Translations under genes and position numbers: made by a program
Notes under the pieces: generated by a model
Told to the model about the DNA's origin: nothing
What the model saw: only the letters and a program-made list of their open reading frames with translations
Database searches by the model: none
NCBI RefSeq assembly: GCF_009797025.1
Contig: NZ_CP047027.1
Location: 248,001 to 312,000 of the forward strand
Length of the DNA stretch: 64,000 nt
Reading direction: 5' to 3'
Source: Cellulophaga sp. L1A9
GTDB taxonomy: Bacteria > Bacteroidota > Bacteroidia > Flavobacteriales > Flavobacteriaceae
Shown here: piece after piece, positions 36,721 through 45,101 of the stretch
Layout of the letters: each line of letters begins with the position of its first letter
Position numbering within the stretch: position 1 is the first letter of the stretch

Positions 36721-37281
36721 ATGAAGAAGCACAAAGCCATTCGGTTTTTTATGATCTTGAATGTTCTATGTATTCAAATTATATTTTTAACGATGATTAT
36801 AAAAGAAAAATACGATTCCAACATTTACGTTGCCATCCTTTCTCTTTTATTGATTACGCTAACGATGTTTGGAAACAAATATTTGGATTTACATCATGAT
36901 GACTATTCTTATGAAAAAGTAACAGTAGTTGTTTGGGTGCCAATTGGAGCTGTAATCTGCTATATCTTGAATATTAACTTTGGGCTAGGCAGCGTATTAT
37001 CGGCTAGTATTGTAGGGACTTTAGCGTCTTTTATTCCCAAACTAAAAAAACAATCTATTTATTTAAAAAATTTACCACCGGCAATTTATTGTGGCGCCTT
37101 TGTAGGGATGTCTAGTGTACAAATTACACCCTCCATTTATTTTGTGGTCGCAGCAGGAATTTTAGCGGGATTATTTTTCATGATTTCCAAAAACCTATTT
37201 CTTGGTGTTGGCGGAAAGCTTGGGACTATAGCTTTTGCTGGCGTTGTTATGGTATCCCTAATTTACTGGCTATCACTATGA
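36721..37281 (+). CDS. small integral membrane protein A of a coupled pair
   Basis: 186 aa, five or six membrane helices, starting MKKHKAIRFFMILN. The second half carries AIYCGAFVGMSS and LGVGGKLGTIAFAGVV, which match in order VFIGASFIGMISS and NGYGGALGASAFIALL in the next gene product. The Gly-rich helices look like a transport pore. Its stop overlaps the next start as ATGA (37278-37281), so the pair is translationally coupled. I know no family for it; a two-subunit exporter or channel is an inference from layout. Confidence 0.75.
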   Translation: MKKHKAIRFFMILNVLCIQIIFLTMIIKEKYDSNIYVAILSLLLITLTMFGNKYLDLHHDDYSYEKVTVVVWVPIGAVICYILNINFGLGSVLSASIVGTLASFIPKLKKQSIYLKNLPPAIYCGAFVGMSSVQITPSIYFVVAAGILAGLFFMISKNLFLGVGGKLGTIAFAGVVMVSLIYWLSL

Positions 37282-37745
37282 ACATTTTAATCGTTATTAT
37301 AACAGGGATATTAGGAACAATACTCACCTTTTACTTCAGTGCACATTTAAAACAAGGACCAGTAAGAGCATCAGCTTTGTTATCACTCATTGTCGCTTTA
37401 TTTTTTCAATTATTTCCTGAGCTACTCAATCCGTACCTAACTAAAAACATACCTATCGTTTTTATAGGCGCATCATTTATTGGTATGATCTCTTCAGAGG
37501 CTAAAGGCAGTTACAGTATATTGGTAATCGCAAGTGTTTTATTCAGTGTTATCTACATTAATAAGAGCCAATTTTTTAATGGCTACGGAGGTGCGTTAGG
37601 AGCATCAGCTTTTATAGCCCTATTGACGACTATGGGAATTTCTGTAGTATTTTCTAAAAATAAGAAAATAGCACAGCGCGTTCTTTTAAATAGAAAAAGA
37701 GTCCTAAATCGAAAGAAACATAATAAAAAAGCATTGGATAAGTGA
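37278..37745 (+). CDS. small integral membrane protein B of a coupled pair
   Basis: 155 aa, about five membrane helices, then a very basic tail (KNKKIAQRVLLNRKRVLNRKKHNKK) that should stay in the cytoplasm by the positive-inside rule. Related in sequence to protein A across most of its length: GPVRASALLSLIVALFF lines up with GSVLSASIVGTLASFI. The pair resembles two-gene small transporters (such as AzlC/AzlD or LrgA/LrgB) only in layout, not in sequence. Confidence 0.75.
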   Translation: MNILIVIITGILGTILTFYFSAHLKQGPVRASALLSLIVALFFQLFPELLNPYLTKNIPIVFIGASFIGMISSEAKGSYSILVIASVLFSVIYINKSQFFNGYGGALGASAFIALLTTMGISVVFSKNKKIAQRVLLNRKRVLNRKKHNKKALDK

Positions 37746-38025
37746 GAATAAAAAAACACCATTAGTAATCTTAAATACATTTAGACACGAATATTACTAA
37801 TGATTCTGGAAACATATCCTTGATTCTAAACAGGTCTTATGATAAGTTGATCGACAAATTATCTAAAAAATTAAACATTGAAATTAGAAAGAGCGTAAGC
37901 CTGTAAATTAATTTAAATACAGGTGTCCTATATAAGATTAAGAATATGTTCAATAAAAGTGATCTTGCCGAATTAAAATCTATTGCTGAATAATAACTAA
38001 AAAACACTTGTCACTATTCTTTATT

Positions 38026-38110
38026 GGGCGTTCCCCTATTGGGTCTGGCTTTTCGTTGCAATTCCTCGCGTGTGCCACGCTCCGGGATTTTCACTGCAAT
38101 CCATAACGCT
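38026..38110. repeat. GC-rich folded element, possible dispersed repeat
   Basis: About 85 bp far richer in GC than its surroundings. Nested dyads: GCGTT (38028-38032) with AACGC (38105-38109) as the outer stem, GCGTG-TGC-CACGC (38068-38080) as a perfect inner hairpin, and GGATT (38085-38089) with AATCC (38098-38102) as another. No open frame or TAnnTTTG box. It looks like an imported or dispersed palindromic element of the kind scattered in flavobacterial genomes; that is an impression without a search. Confidence 0.45.
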
Positions 38111-38187
38111 ATGCCTAGGAAGCTATTAAGGTTTAATTTTATAACAATTAAAACGCCATTAGTTTTCTACAGATAGGTGATGCCTTT

Positions 38188-38655
38188 AAAATAAAACTAC
38201 ACTTTAAACTCATATTGCTACTTGTATTTTTTAGCCAATTTGGCATCAATGCAAACAACAGGACCAAGCGTTCATCTAACAAAGAGACGATAGAAAAAGA
38301 AACCACAAGCAATCCATTTTACGGCTGGTTTAAAGGTGTCTTTAGACGCCTTAGGTCCTAATAGAACAATTGTCATTGCCAATTGACATTTATATTAAAG
38401 ATGGATTAAACCAAGTAGTTACTGACACTAGTAAATTCTTTATGGAGCAAGCCGGCGCAAATGGAATTGGAGGACAGCCATAGTACATCAACGAATTATA
38501 TCCTATACATGGTGTTTATTGTTCAGAATTAGCTATTTAAAGACAAACCATCTGTTACCTTTGGCTTTGAAGGATACAGCTTTGGTTGCCCTCCCATACC
38601 CTTAATAAATAAAACAGCCCCGCGTATTTCTATTTTGTGCGATAATAGCCATTAA
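38188..38655 (+). pseudogene. decayed secreted-protein gene
   Basis: Three consecutive pieces in shifting frames. First: LHFKLILLLVFFSQFGINAN, a signal peptide, then SSNKETIEKETTSNPFYGWF and stop at 38359-38361. Second (another frame): LPIDIYIKDGLNQVVTDTSK, FFMEQAGANGIGGQP, in-frame TAG, then YINELYPIHGVYCSELAI. Third (first frame again): KPSVTFGFEGYSFGCPPIP, INKTAPRISILCDNSH, stop at 38655. The TAG could come from CAG (Gln) by one C-to-T change. No start codon is clear. Family unknown. Confidence 0.55.
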
Positions 38656-38684
38656 ATTTGGAATCTTAATTGAGAATTTACAGC

Positions 38685-39476
38685 ATGCGAAGACTACTAA
38701 TTATTTTTATTTTAACAATCCTATTTTCCAGGGCTTTCGGTCAAAAAACTGAAACCAAAGTACCTAACGCTACTAAGGAGCGCAGAGCTTCTCCTAATCG
38801 CATAAGAGCTGCTGAAGGAGATAAAACCAAAGACAGTATACTACGTCATTTTATGCATGAAATAGAAGTCATCATGCAATCTAAAAATATAGCGAACAGC
38901 ACAATTATAGCATTAAAGAATAAGAGTGACTCCCTTTCTTTCAAGTTTAACAGCTATCAATCAGAAAATAAAAAAGTTAGCCTTTATCATTTTGCAAAAG
39001 GTTTCTACCATTTAAATTACATCACGAAACAACAAAATGATATAGCAAATAAGATTATCCTTAGGGACCATAAAATGCATACCTATTTTACAGAGGTACA
39101 CACGCTTAATGCGGAAGAATTTCTTTTATTAGAAAGACAAGACGATATGTCGTTCTCTTGTAATTATGCTACTGTATATGAGATAAAAGAAGATCTGCTA
39201 TTCAAAAAAAAAGCCTTTAAACAAGGGACCCAATTAACTGTGTGCTCTTGGACCACTGTGGATACGTCTTACCCAACTTTAGAGGAGAGCACTGTAGTTT
39301 TAAAAGGTGGCTTAACACATTATGAGCCTGTAAAAATTGCATATACATTCAAAACAAAAAATATTTCTTATGCCTTCTACCACCAAACCGACGGAAGGTT
39401 AACTAAGAGAAAAGCAAAATATAAAAAAGAGAAATTTCGTATAGATGATTATGATGTAAGGAGCCTTTTAGATTAA
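38685..39476 (+). CDS. hypothetical exported protein
   Basis: ATG 38685 gives 263 aa with signal peptide MRRLLIIFILTILFSRAFGQ; a TTG at 38670 is the only alternative. The mature protein is basic and Ser/Thr/Lys rich, with a helical middle (ILRHFMHEIEVIMQSKNIA) and beta-rich C-terminal half (LNAEEFLLLERQDDMSFSC, TLEESTVVLKGG, ISYAFYHQTDGRLTKRKAKY). No known family. It follows the decayed secreted-protein gene by 29 bases and may have shared its transcript. Confidence 0.7.
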   Translation: MRRLLIIFILTILFSRAFGQKTETKVPNATKERRASPNRIRAAEGDKTKDSILRHFMHEIEVIMQSKNIANSTIIALKNKSDSLSFKFNSYQSENKKVSLYHFAKGFYHLNYITKQQNDIANKIILRDHKMHTYFTEVHTLNAEEFLLLERQDDMSFSCNYATVYEIKEDLLFKKKAFKQGTQLTVCSWTTVDTSYPTLEESTVVLKGGLTHYEPVKIAYTFKTKNISYAFYHQTDGRLTKRKAKYKKEKFRIDDYDVRSLLD

Positions 39477-39527
39477 AACAGCTGCGCTCTTTTTCTGTAA
39501 AAACAGAACATCACTCCAGTATAATCT

Positions 39528-41006
39528 TTACGACATATATTTAGCATTTAATTCTTTAACAATCATTTCTATTTTTTTGTTTTTAGCTTTTTGTTCTAAA
39601 TAAACAGCAGGCTTTTGCCTTACCGTACAATCTTTAATGGGGCAACTTTCACAGGTGACTCCCACGTTTTGGGTTTCAATTGCTGGATCACCTAAAAAAT
39701 TAAGTTTTCGTTGTAATTGTTTATTAATGAGCAACCCAACACTAATACTGCGATAATGCCCCTCTTTAAAAGGATCTTTTGTAGCTGAAGACAATACAAG
39801 ATATTTCATACCATCTTCTGGATAATTAGAGATTTGCATATCAAACTCATGCTCCTTTTTGCTTATACTTATGTCTTCCAACATTTTTAGAGATACCCAA
39901 CGTCTGCAATAATGTTCGTCTGTTTCGTTGGCATGCGGCGAATGTTGGTGAGATAGATGCAACTCTTTTTTGAGGTAAAACTTATTGCTTCCTGCCTTGT
40001 GTGTAAATCTTAGAAAAAACAAATTTTGAATATTAAACGCTTTGGGCAAGATATTGGTCAAACGCTGATAAAACGACTCTGGTGATGCATTAAAAGACTC
40101 AATTGCTTTTAAAAATAAGGAAGTATCAAAGATTTTCTTTTCAAAAATTTCATTTAGTTCCGCTTTAATTTTAGCACTAGCAATAATCAATGCCCCCGCA
40201 AAATAAGAAGCATAAAAGTTATTTAAAACTTGATTAAAAGTCTCAAAATTTATCCATGGAAATGTATATAGTCGCTCTTTTATATCCAAGAAATTGTACC
40301 CCAACTCTTTAGCATAAATAAAAGTTCGTTGCGCTTCATCAATTGAATTGGTGAGTAATAAAGTCTTGGTTTTTGCCACAAAAACAGAACGTAAATCGCC
40401 TAAAGCCTCATAATTACTCAATTCATCGACCTCAATAGTATATCCATACTCTTCAATTAAGATCTCTTCTAAATCTTTAGACCTAATAGTTTCATTTAAA
40501 TCTATTTGATAGGCCTTAGCAAACTTTAAAACACTTTGTTCTATATCTTCAAAGTAGTTATTATTTGCTTCTTGGTATGACCTTAAGGAAGCTAAATAGA
40601 AACTCTCTCTGCTAAAATTGTAATTCTGTGCTATTTTTATAACCGTACTAATAAAGGCATTTACCTTGGCTGGTGCATTCGCCACAATATCAATCAGGTT
40701 ACTTTCTTTAATTCCAAAAAGCTCTAAAGGAATTTCCTTCAATATTTTAGACTGCAACAGCTCGCCGATAGGCGCTAAATTCTTATCTAATTTTAAAGAA
40801 ACCATATGGTCGTAAGGGACATCTAATTTTTCTGAAAGAATGGCGATTTTATCTGGTTTTGGATATTTTTTTCCATTTTCTATTTCGTTTAAATACGACT
40901 TAGATAAGCCCGATAATTTAGATAAGCCAAACAAAGACAAATTCTTCTCAGTCCGTATCTGCTTTAGCTTTAAGCCAAATATTAATTTAATGTCCTCTTC
41001 TTCCAT
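39528..41006 (-). CDS. XRE-family regulator of the RamB/ScfR type, probable regulator of the glyoxylate shunt
   Basis: ATG 41006 gives 492 aa (MEEEDIKLIFGLKLKQIR); a start at 41036 would add ten residues. HTH_3 at about 5-65 (LGLSKSYLNEIENGKKYPKPDKI region). The middle corresponds to the ImmA/IrrE-like part, but no HExxH is seen, so it is not a peptidase. The C-terminal third matches the short-chain fatty acyl/ScfR domain with a Cys-rich end (VTCESCPIKDCTVRQKP). RamB and relatives control acetate and propionate metabolism genes, and this gene diverges from aceB-aceA with a 119-bp gap carrying a palindrome, so direct control is likely. Confidence 0.88.
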   Translation of the reverse strand: MEEEDIKLIFGLKLKQIRTEKNLSLFGLSKLSGLSKSYLNEIENGKKYPKPDKIAILSEKLDVPYDHMVSLKLDKNLAPIGELLQSKILKEIPLELFGIKESNLIDIVANAPAKVNAFISTVIKIAQNYNFSRESFYLASLRSYQEANNNYFEDIEQSVLKFAKAYQIDLNETIRSKDLEEILIEEYGYTIEVDELSNYEALGDLRSVFVAKTKTLLLTNSIDEAQRTFIYAKELGYNFLDIKERLYTFPWINFETFNQVLNNFYASYFAGALIIASAKIKAELNEIFEKKIFDTSLFLKAIESFNASPESFYQRLTNILPKAFNIQNLFFLRFTHKAGSNKFYLKKELHLSHQHSPHANETDEHYCRRWVSLKMLEDISISKKEHEFDMQISNYPEDGMKYLVLSSATKDPFKEGHYRSISVGLLINKQLQRKLNFLGDPAIETQNVGVTCESCPIKDCTVRQKPAVYLEQKAKNKKIEMIVKELNAKYMS

Positions 41007-41061
41007 ACTAGCAAATATACTCTTTTTTGCGAACATCTATTTTCAGCGAAAAAACATATTT

Positions 41062-41075
41062 AGCGAACGTTCGCT
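41062..41075. promoter_or_regulatory. candidate operator, perfect 14-bp palindrome
   Basis: AGCGAACGTTCGCT is fully palindromic, in the middle of the gap between the regulator and aceB. Related half-sites lie nearer the regulator start: TTGCGAAC at 41027-41034 and CAGCGAAA at 41044-41051. Their GCGAA core recalls the TTTGCAAA-type half-sites of RamB operators. Autoregulation plus control of aceBA is the natural reading. Confidence 0.6.
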
Positions 41076-41125
41076 TGTTTTTTACAAAACTTTGTTATAC
41101 TATTGTCCTATAAAATTATAACACC

Positions 41126-42724
41126 ATGGAACACAAACTCTTAAAATTACCCAAGATTACTTTTGCCAAGGACGTTACCAATTACTATCCTGAAATTTTA
41201 ACGGATGAGGCCCTTAATTTTTTAACTGCACTTCATGAAAAATTCAATGTAGAACGTTTAGAATTGCTAAAAAGACGCGTCCATCAGCAACAAGTATTTG
41301 ATGATGGTAAGTTTCCTGAGTTTCCAAGAGAAACAGCTGCCATTAGAGATAGCGACTGGACTGCAGGAAATATACCTCATGATTTACAAGACAGACGCGT
41401 AGAAATCACAGGTCCTGTTGAAAGAAAAATGATTATAAATGCATTAAACTCTGGAGCCAAAACATTTATGGCAGACTTAGAGGACAGCAATGCACCTACT
41501 TGGAAAAATACTATTGAAGGGCAAAAAAACCTTATAGATGCCAATAAAAAAACAATTTCATTAAGCGACCCGAAAAGAGACAAGTTTTATAAATTAAACA
41601 AAGAAACTGCCGTTCTAATAGTAAGACCAAGAGGCTTACATTTAAACGAACGACATATTACCATTAACAACGAAGAAGCTTCTGGTAGTTTGGTAGATTT
41701 TGGATTATACGTATTTCACAACACTAAAACCCTATTAGCGCAACATACTGCGCCGTATTTTTATTTGCCAAAAATAGAACACTATTTAGAAGCACGGTGG
41801 TGGAATGAGGTATTTACCTTTGCTGAAAATTATTTAGAAGTTCCTAAAGGCACTTTCAAAGCAACGGTTTTAGTAGAAACCATTACCGCTAGTTTTCAGT
41901 TAGACGAAATAATCTATGAGCTTAAAGATCATATTGTGGGCTTAAATTGTGGCCGATGGGATTACATCTTCTCTTATATCAAAAAATTTAGAAACCATCC
42001 TAATTTTGTAGTTCCAAATCGAGATCAAGTGACCATGACTTCTCCTTTTATGGATGCCTACTCTAAGTTGGTGATACAACGTTGCCACAAAAGAGGCATC
42101 TTAGCGATTGGTGGTATGGCAGCACAAATTCCTATAAAAAATGATCCAGTTGCCAATAATGCTGCATTGGAGAAAGTAAGGAAAGATAAAGAGCGTGAAG
42201 TAAAAAACGGTCACGATGGCACTTGGGTAGCACACCCAGCATTAGTAGCGGTGGCAATGACAGAATTTAATAAGTATATGCCTACTCCAAATCAATTACA
42301 GGTAACTCGCGATGATATTCATATCACGGAACAAGATTTAGTAGAAATCCCTAAAGGTACCGTTACGGAAGCTGGCATTCGAAAAAACATCAATGTGGGT
42401 ATACTATACACCGAAGCTTGGTTGCGAGGTTATGGTGCTGTTGCTCTGTACAATTTAATGGAAGATGCTGCTACTGCCGAAATATCTAGGACACAAGTGT
42501 GGCAATGGTTAAAGAATAAAGTCACCCTAGAGGATGGTCGTCAATTTAATCCAGAAATATATGCTGATTTAAGAAATGATGAAGTTGCAAAAATTAGTGC
42601 TGAATTTGGACCGGAGACTATAAAAAATACGCGGCTTAAACTAGCCATTGAACTTTTTGACAAATTAGTTTTGTCTGAAGAATTTGAAGAATTCTTAACG
42701 CTTCCCGCATACCAATATATATAA
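41126..42724 (+). CDS. aceB: malate synthase A
   Basis: 532 aa, normal for the A-type enzyme. It condenses glyoxylate with acetyl-CoA to malate in the glyoxylate shunt. Marks: FPEFPRETAAIRDSDW, acid and metal region FMADLEDSNAPTW, VRPRGLHLNERH, the malate synthase signature LVETITASFQLDEIIYELKD (part), HIVGLNCGRWDYIFSYIK, AIGGMAAQIPIKND, and HDGTWVAHPALV with the C-terminal catalytic Asp region MEDAATAEISRTQVWQWL. Cytoplasmic. Forms an operon with aceA 74 bases downstream. Confidence 0.97.
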   Translation: MEHKLLKLPKITFAKDVTNYYPEILTDEALNFLTALHEKFNVERLELLKRRVHQQQVFDDGKFPEFPRETAAIRDSDWTAGNIPHDLQDRRVEITGPVERKMIINALNSGAKTFMADLEDSNAPTWKNTIEGQKNLIDANKKTISLSDPKRDKFYKLNKETAVLIVRPRGLHLNERHITINNEEASGSLVDFGLYVFHNTKTLLAQHTAPYFYLPKIEHYLEARWWNEVFTFAENYLEVPKGTFKATVLVETITASFQLDEIIYELKDHIVGLNCGRWDYIFSYIKKFRNHPNFVVPNRDQVTMTSPFMDAYSKLVIQRCHKRGILAIGGMAAQIPIKNDPVANNAALEKVRKDKEREVKNGHDGTWVAHPALVAVAMTEFNKYMPTPNQLQVTRDDIHITEQDLVEIPKGTVTEAGIRKNINVGILYTEAWLRGYGAVALYNLMEDAATAEISRTQVWQWLKNKVTLEDGRQFNPEIYADLRNDEVAKISAEFGPETIKNTRLKLAIELFDKLVLSEEFEEFLTLPAYQYI

Positions 42725-42731
42725 AAAAAGC

Positions 42732-42764
42732 GATCCTGTGATTGCGTCAACAATCAACAGGATC
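42732..42764 (+). other. intercistronic hairpin between aceB and aceA
   Basis: GATCCTGTGATTG (42732-42744) pairs with CAATC-A-ACAGGATC (42751-42764): 8 + 5 base pairs with one bulged A and loop CGTCAA. There is no T-run, so it is more likely a processing, stabilising or partial attenuation element than a full terminator. Confidence 0.6.
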
Positions 42765-42798
42765 TAATTATTAATAGTAAATAACGTATTACAAAATT

Positions 42799-44424
42799 AT
42801 GAAAAATTTAGCACAAACAAATTATGGTTCTGCATTAGAAACTGTTAGGAGTCTTAAAGCAAAATATGGTGCATCATGGAATGCAATACACCCGGAAAGC
42901 GCTGCTAGAATGTCAGCTCAAAATCAGTTTAAAACTGGTTTAGATATTGCTAAATACACCGCTGCTATTATGAGAGAAGATATGGCTGCTTATGATGCGG
43001 ATTCTTCTCAATACACACAGTCATTAGGTTGCTGGCACGGGTTTGTGGCACAACAGAAAATGATTGCTGTTAAAAAATACCACAAAACTACTAGCAAACG
43101 CTATTTATACCTGTCGGGTTGGATGGTTGCCGCATTGCGTTCAGAATTTGGTCCTTTACCAGATCAGTCAATGCACGAAAAAACTGCTGTTTCCAACTTA
43201 ATAGAAGAGATATATGATTTTTTACGTCAAGCAGATGCTATTGCATTAAATGATTTATTTAGAAGACTTGAAAATGGAGAACCCGTACAGAATCAGATCA
43301 CTAATTTTGAAACTCATGTTGTCCCCATTATAGCAGACATTGATGCTGGTTTTGGAAATGAAGAAGCTACGTATTTGTTGGCAAAAAAAATGATTCAAGC
43401 TGGAGCTTGTGCCATTCAGATTGAAAATCAAGTATCTGATGCCAAACAATGTGGCCATCAAGATGGGAAAGTGACCGTACCACATGAAGATTTTATAGCG
43501 AAACTAAATGCGGTTCGATATGCTTTTTTAGAACTAGGCGTAGAAGACGGAATTATTGTTGCCAGAACAGATTCTGAAGGAGCTAGCCTTACACAAAAAC
43601 TTCCCGTAAGTCAAGAACCTGGAGATTTAGCCTCTCAATATTTAGCTTTTGTGGAAGCAGAAGATATAAAAATTGGTGATGCTAAAGAAGATGACGTACT
43701 CCTTAAAAGGGATGGTAAATTAGTACGCCCAGTACGGCTAGCTAATGGGTTGTACAAATTTAAAGAAGGTTCTAACATAGATCGTGTGGTATTGGATTGT
43801 ATTACAAGTTTACAAAACGGAGCAGATTTATTATGGATAGAAACACCTACCCCTAATGTAAAGCAAATTGCCCATATGGTGAACCGTGTAAGAAAAGTTG
43901 TGCCTAATGCAAAATTGGTATACAACAACTCCCCTTCTTTTAATTGGACCTTGAGTTTCCGTACTCAAGCATATGAAGAAATGCTTGCTGAAGGAGAAAA
44001 TATGACGGAATATGATAGAAATAATTTAATGGATGCAGCATATGATGCTTCAGAATTATGCCTTCGCGCAGACGAAAAAATTAAATCATTTCAATTAGAT
44101 GGTGCAAGAGAAGCAGGTATTTTTCATCACTTAATTACATTACCTACCTACCACACTACAGCCCTTCATATGGATGATCTTACGAAAGGGTATTTTGGAG
44201 AAGAAGGTATGTTGGCGTATGTAAAAGGAGTGCAAAGACAAGAAATTCGTAAAGAAGTGTCTTGTGTAAAACATCAAAGAATGGCAGGTTCTGATCTTGG
44301 AGATGACCATAAAACCTTTTTTGCGGGTGATAAGGCTTTAAAAGCTGGAGGGGGCAAAAATACGAGCAATCAATTTGAAAGCAGTAAAAAAACTTCCAAA
44401 CGAGAACTAGTTCTTGACAAATAA
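42799..44424 (+). CDS. aceA: isocitrate lyase
   Basis: 541 aa, longer than the E. coli enzyme (about 434) and nearer the fungal/plant-like or AceA2 class in length. It splits isocitrate into succinate and glyoxylate. Marks: YTQSLGCWHGFVAQQKM, PIIADIDAGFGNEEATYLL (metal-binding Asp), the catalytic CGH loop as AKQCGHQDGKVTVPHEDF with Lys replaced by Gln before Cys when compared with KKCGH, IIVARTDSEGA, LLWIETPTPN and NNSPSFNW. The Gln-for-Lys change also occurs in some longer-class members as far as I recall; not certain. Second gene of aceBA. Confidence 0.95.
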   Translation: MKNLAQTNYGSALETVRSLKAKYGASWNAIHPESAARMSAQNQFKTGLDIAKYTAAIMREDMAAYDADSSQYTQSLGCWHGFVAQQKMIAVKKYHKTTSKRYLYLSGWMVAALRSEFGPLPDQSMHEKTAVSNLIEEIYDFLRQADAIALNDLFRRLENGEPVQNQITNFETHVVPIIADIDAGFGNEEATYLLAKKMIQAGACAIQIENQVSDAKQCGHQDGKVTVPHEDFIAKLNAVRYAFLELGVEDGIIVARTDSEGASLTQKLPVSQEPGDLASQYLAFVEAEDIKIGDAKEDDVLLKRDGKLVRPVRLANGLYKFKEGSNIDRVVLDCITSLQNGADLLWIETPTPNVKQIAHMVNRVRKVVPNAKLVYNNSPSFNWTLSFRTQAYEEMLAEGENMTEYDRNNLMDAAYDASELCLRADEKIKSFQLDGAREAGIFHHLITLPTYHTTALHMDDLTKGYFGEEGMLAYVKGVQRQEIRKEVSCVKHQRMAGSDLGDDHKTFFAGDKALKAGGGKNTSNQFESSKKTSKRELVLDK

Positions 44425-45101
44425 AACTTGTCAAAAGTTTTAACAAAGGCAGCATCTAACGGTGTTGCCTTTATTCATTTTATAAAAAACGCTACCGCTA
44501 CTATTTTAAATTTATCTTCCTTTATAGGTATGTACTGAAGAACTTCCAGATTGTAACGCTGTTATTTCCGCTAAATACCTTCCTACAATTCATGGGTGAA
44601 GATGCCTTTTAAAATGACCCGCTCCATAGCTTCTTCCTAATTTATATTTCTTCTTTTTCACCACCCACACCTAAACATTTTATACAGCACACGAACAGAA
44701 TAAGAGTATAAATTTGTTATTCCTGACAAAGGCTACATGAAATTAAGTGTTTCCTTGTAAGTTTTATCTATATTTATGGCGCTGTAAAATCTTTAATTTT
44801 ACAATATTTAGAGTACTGATGATTTTAAAAACAAACCTAGAAATTTTTGCCAAGTGCGATGAGAAAATTAAAAAGGTTGAATAGTTATGCTTCATCTATA
44901 CTTTTACAGAGCGCATAAAAACATGGAATAAAGAGACAAGAATAAAAATAACTATTCAGAATACACGGTTAATTTTACGCTAAATCAATATATCATTTTA
45001 ATACCTAGCTGGACAAGACAGCATTAAAATTTAAACATATAATCACGGAATTCATCCGAGTTGCCCATCTCAAAGTAAATACACTGAACTAAACCTAAGT
45101 T
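44425..45101. other. 677-bp intergenic region
   Basis: Begins with the aceA terminator (44445-44472). Further on it is AT-rich with only tiny open frames, such as 21 codons from about 44819, none protein-like. Must hold the promoter of the PAS kinase operon; no clear box seen. Confidence 0.45.
44445..44472 (+). terminator. terminator of the aceBA operon
   Basis: AAAGGCAGCA and TGTTGCCTTT pair over 10 bp (one G-T wobble) with an 8-base loop, 20 bases past the aceA stop, followed by AT-rich sequence. Confidence 0.75.

Larger units (their letters stand above)
37746..38684. other. 939-bp region of gene debris and a folded GC-rich element
   Basis: At 37790-37910 a short frame reads DSGNISLILNRSYDKLIDKLSKK then stops, possibly debris. 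A GC-rich structured element lies at 38026-38110 and a decayed secreted-protein gene at 38188-38655. No intact gene. Confidence 0.45.

Noticed and set aside
38026..38110. Integron attC site
   Set aside because: Outer GCGTT/AACGC recalls attC, but the RYYYAAC/GTTRRRY core pair is not satisfied and there is no integrase or cassette row.
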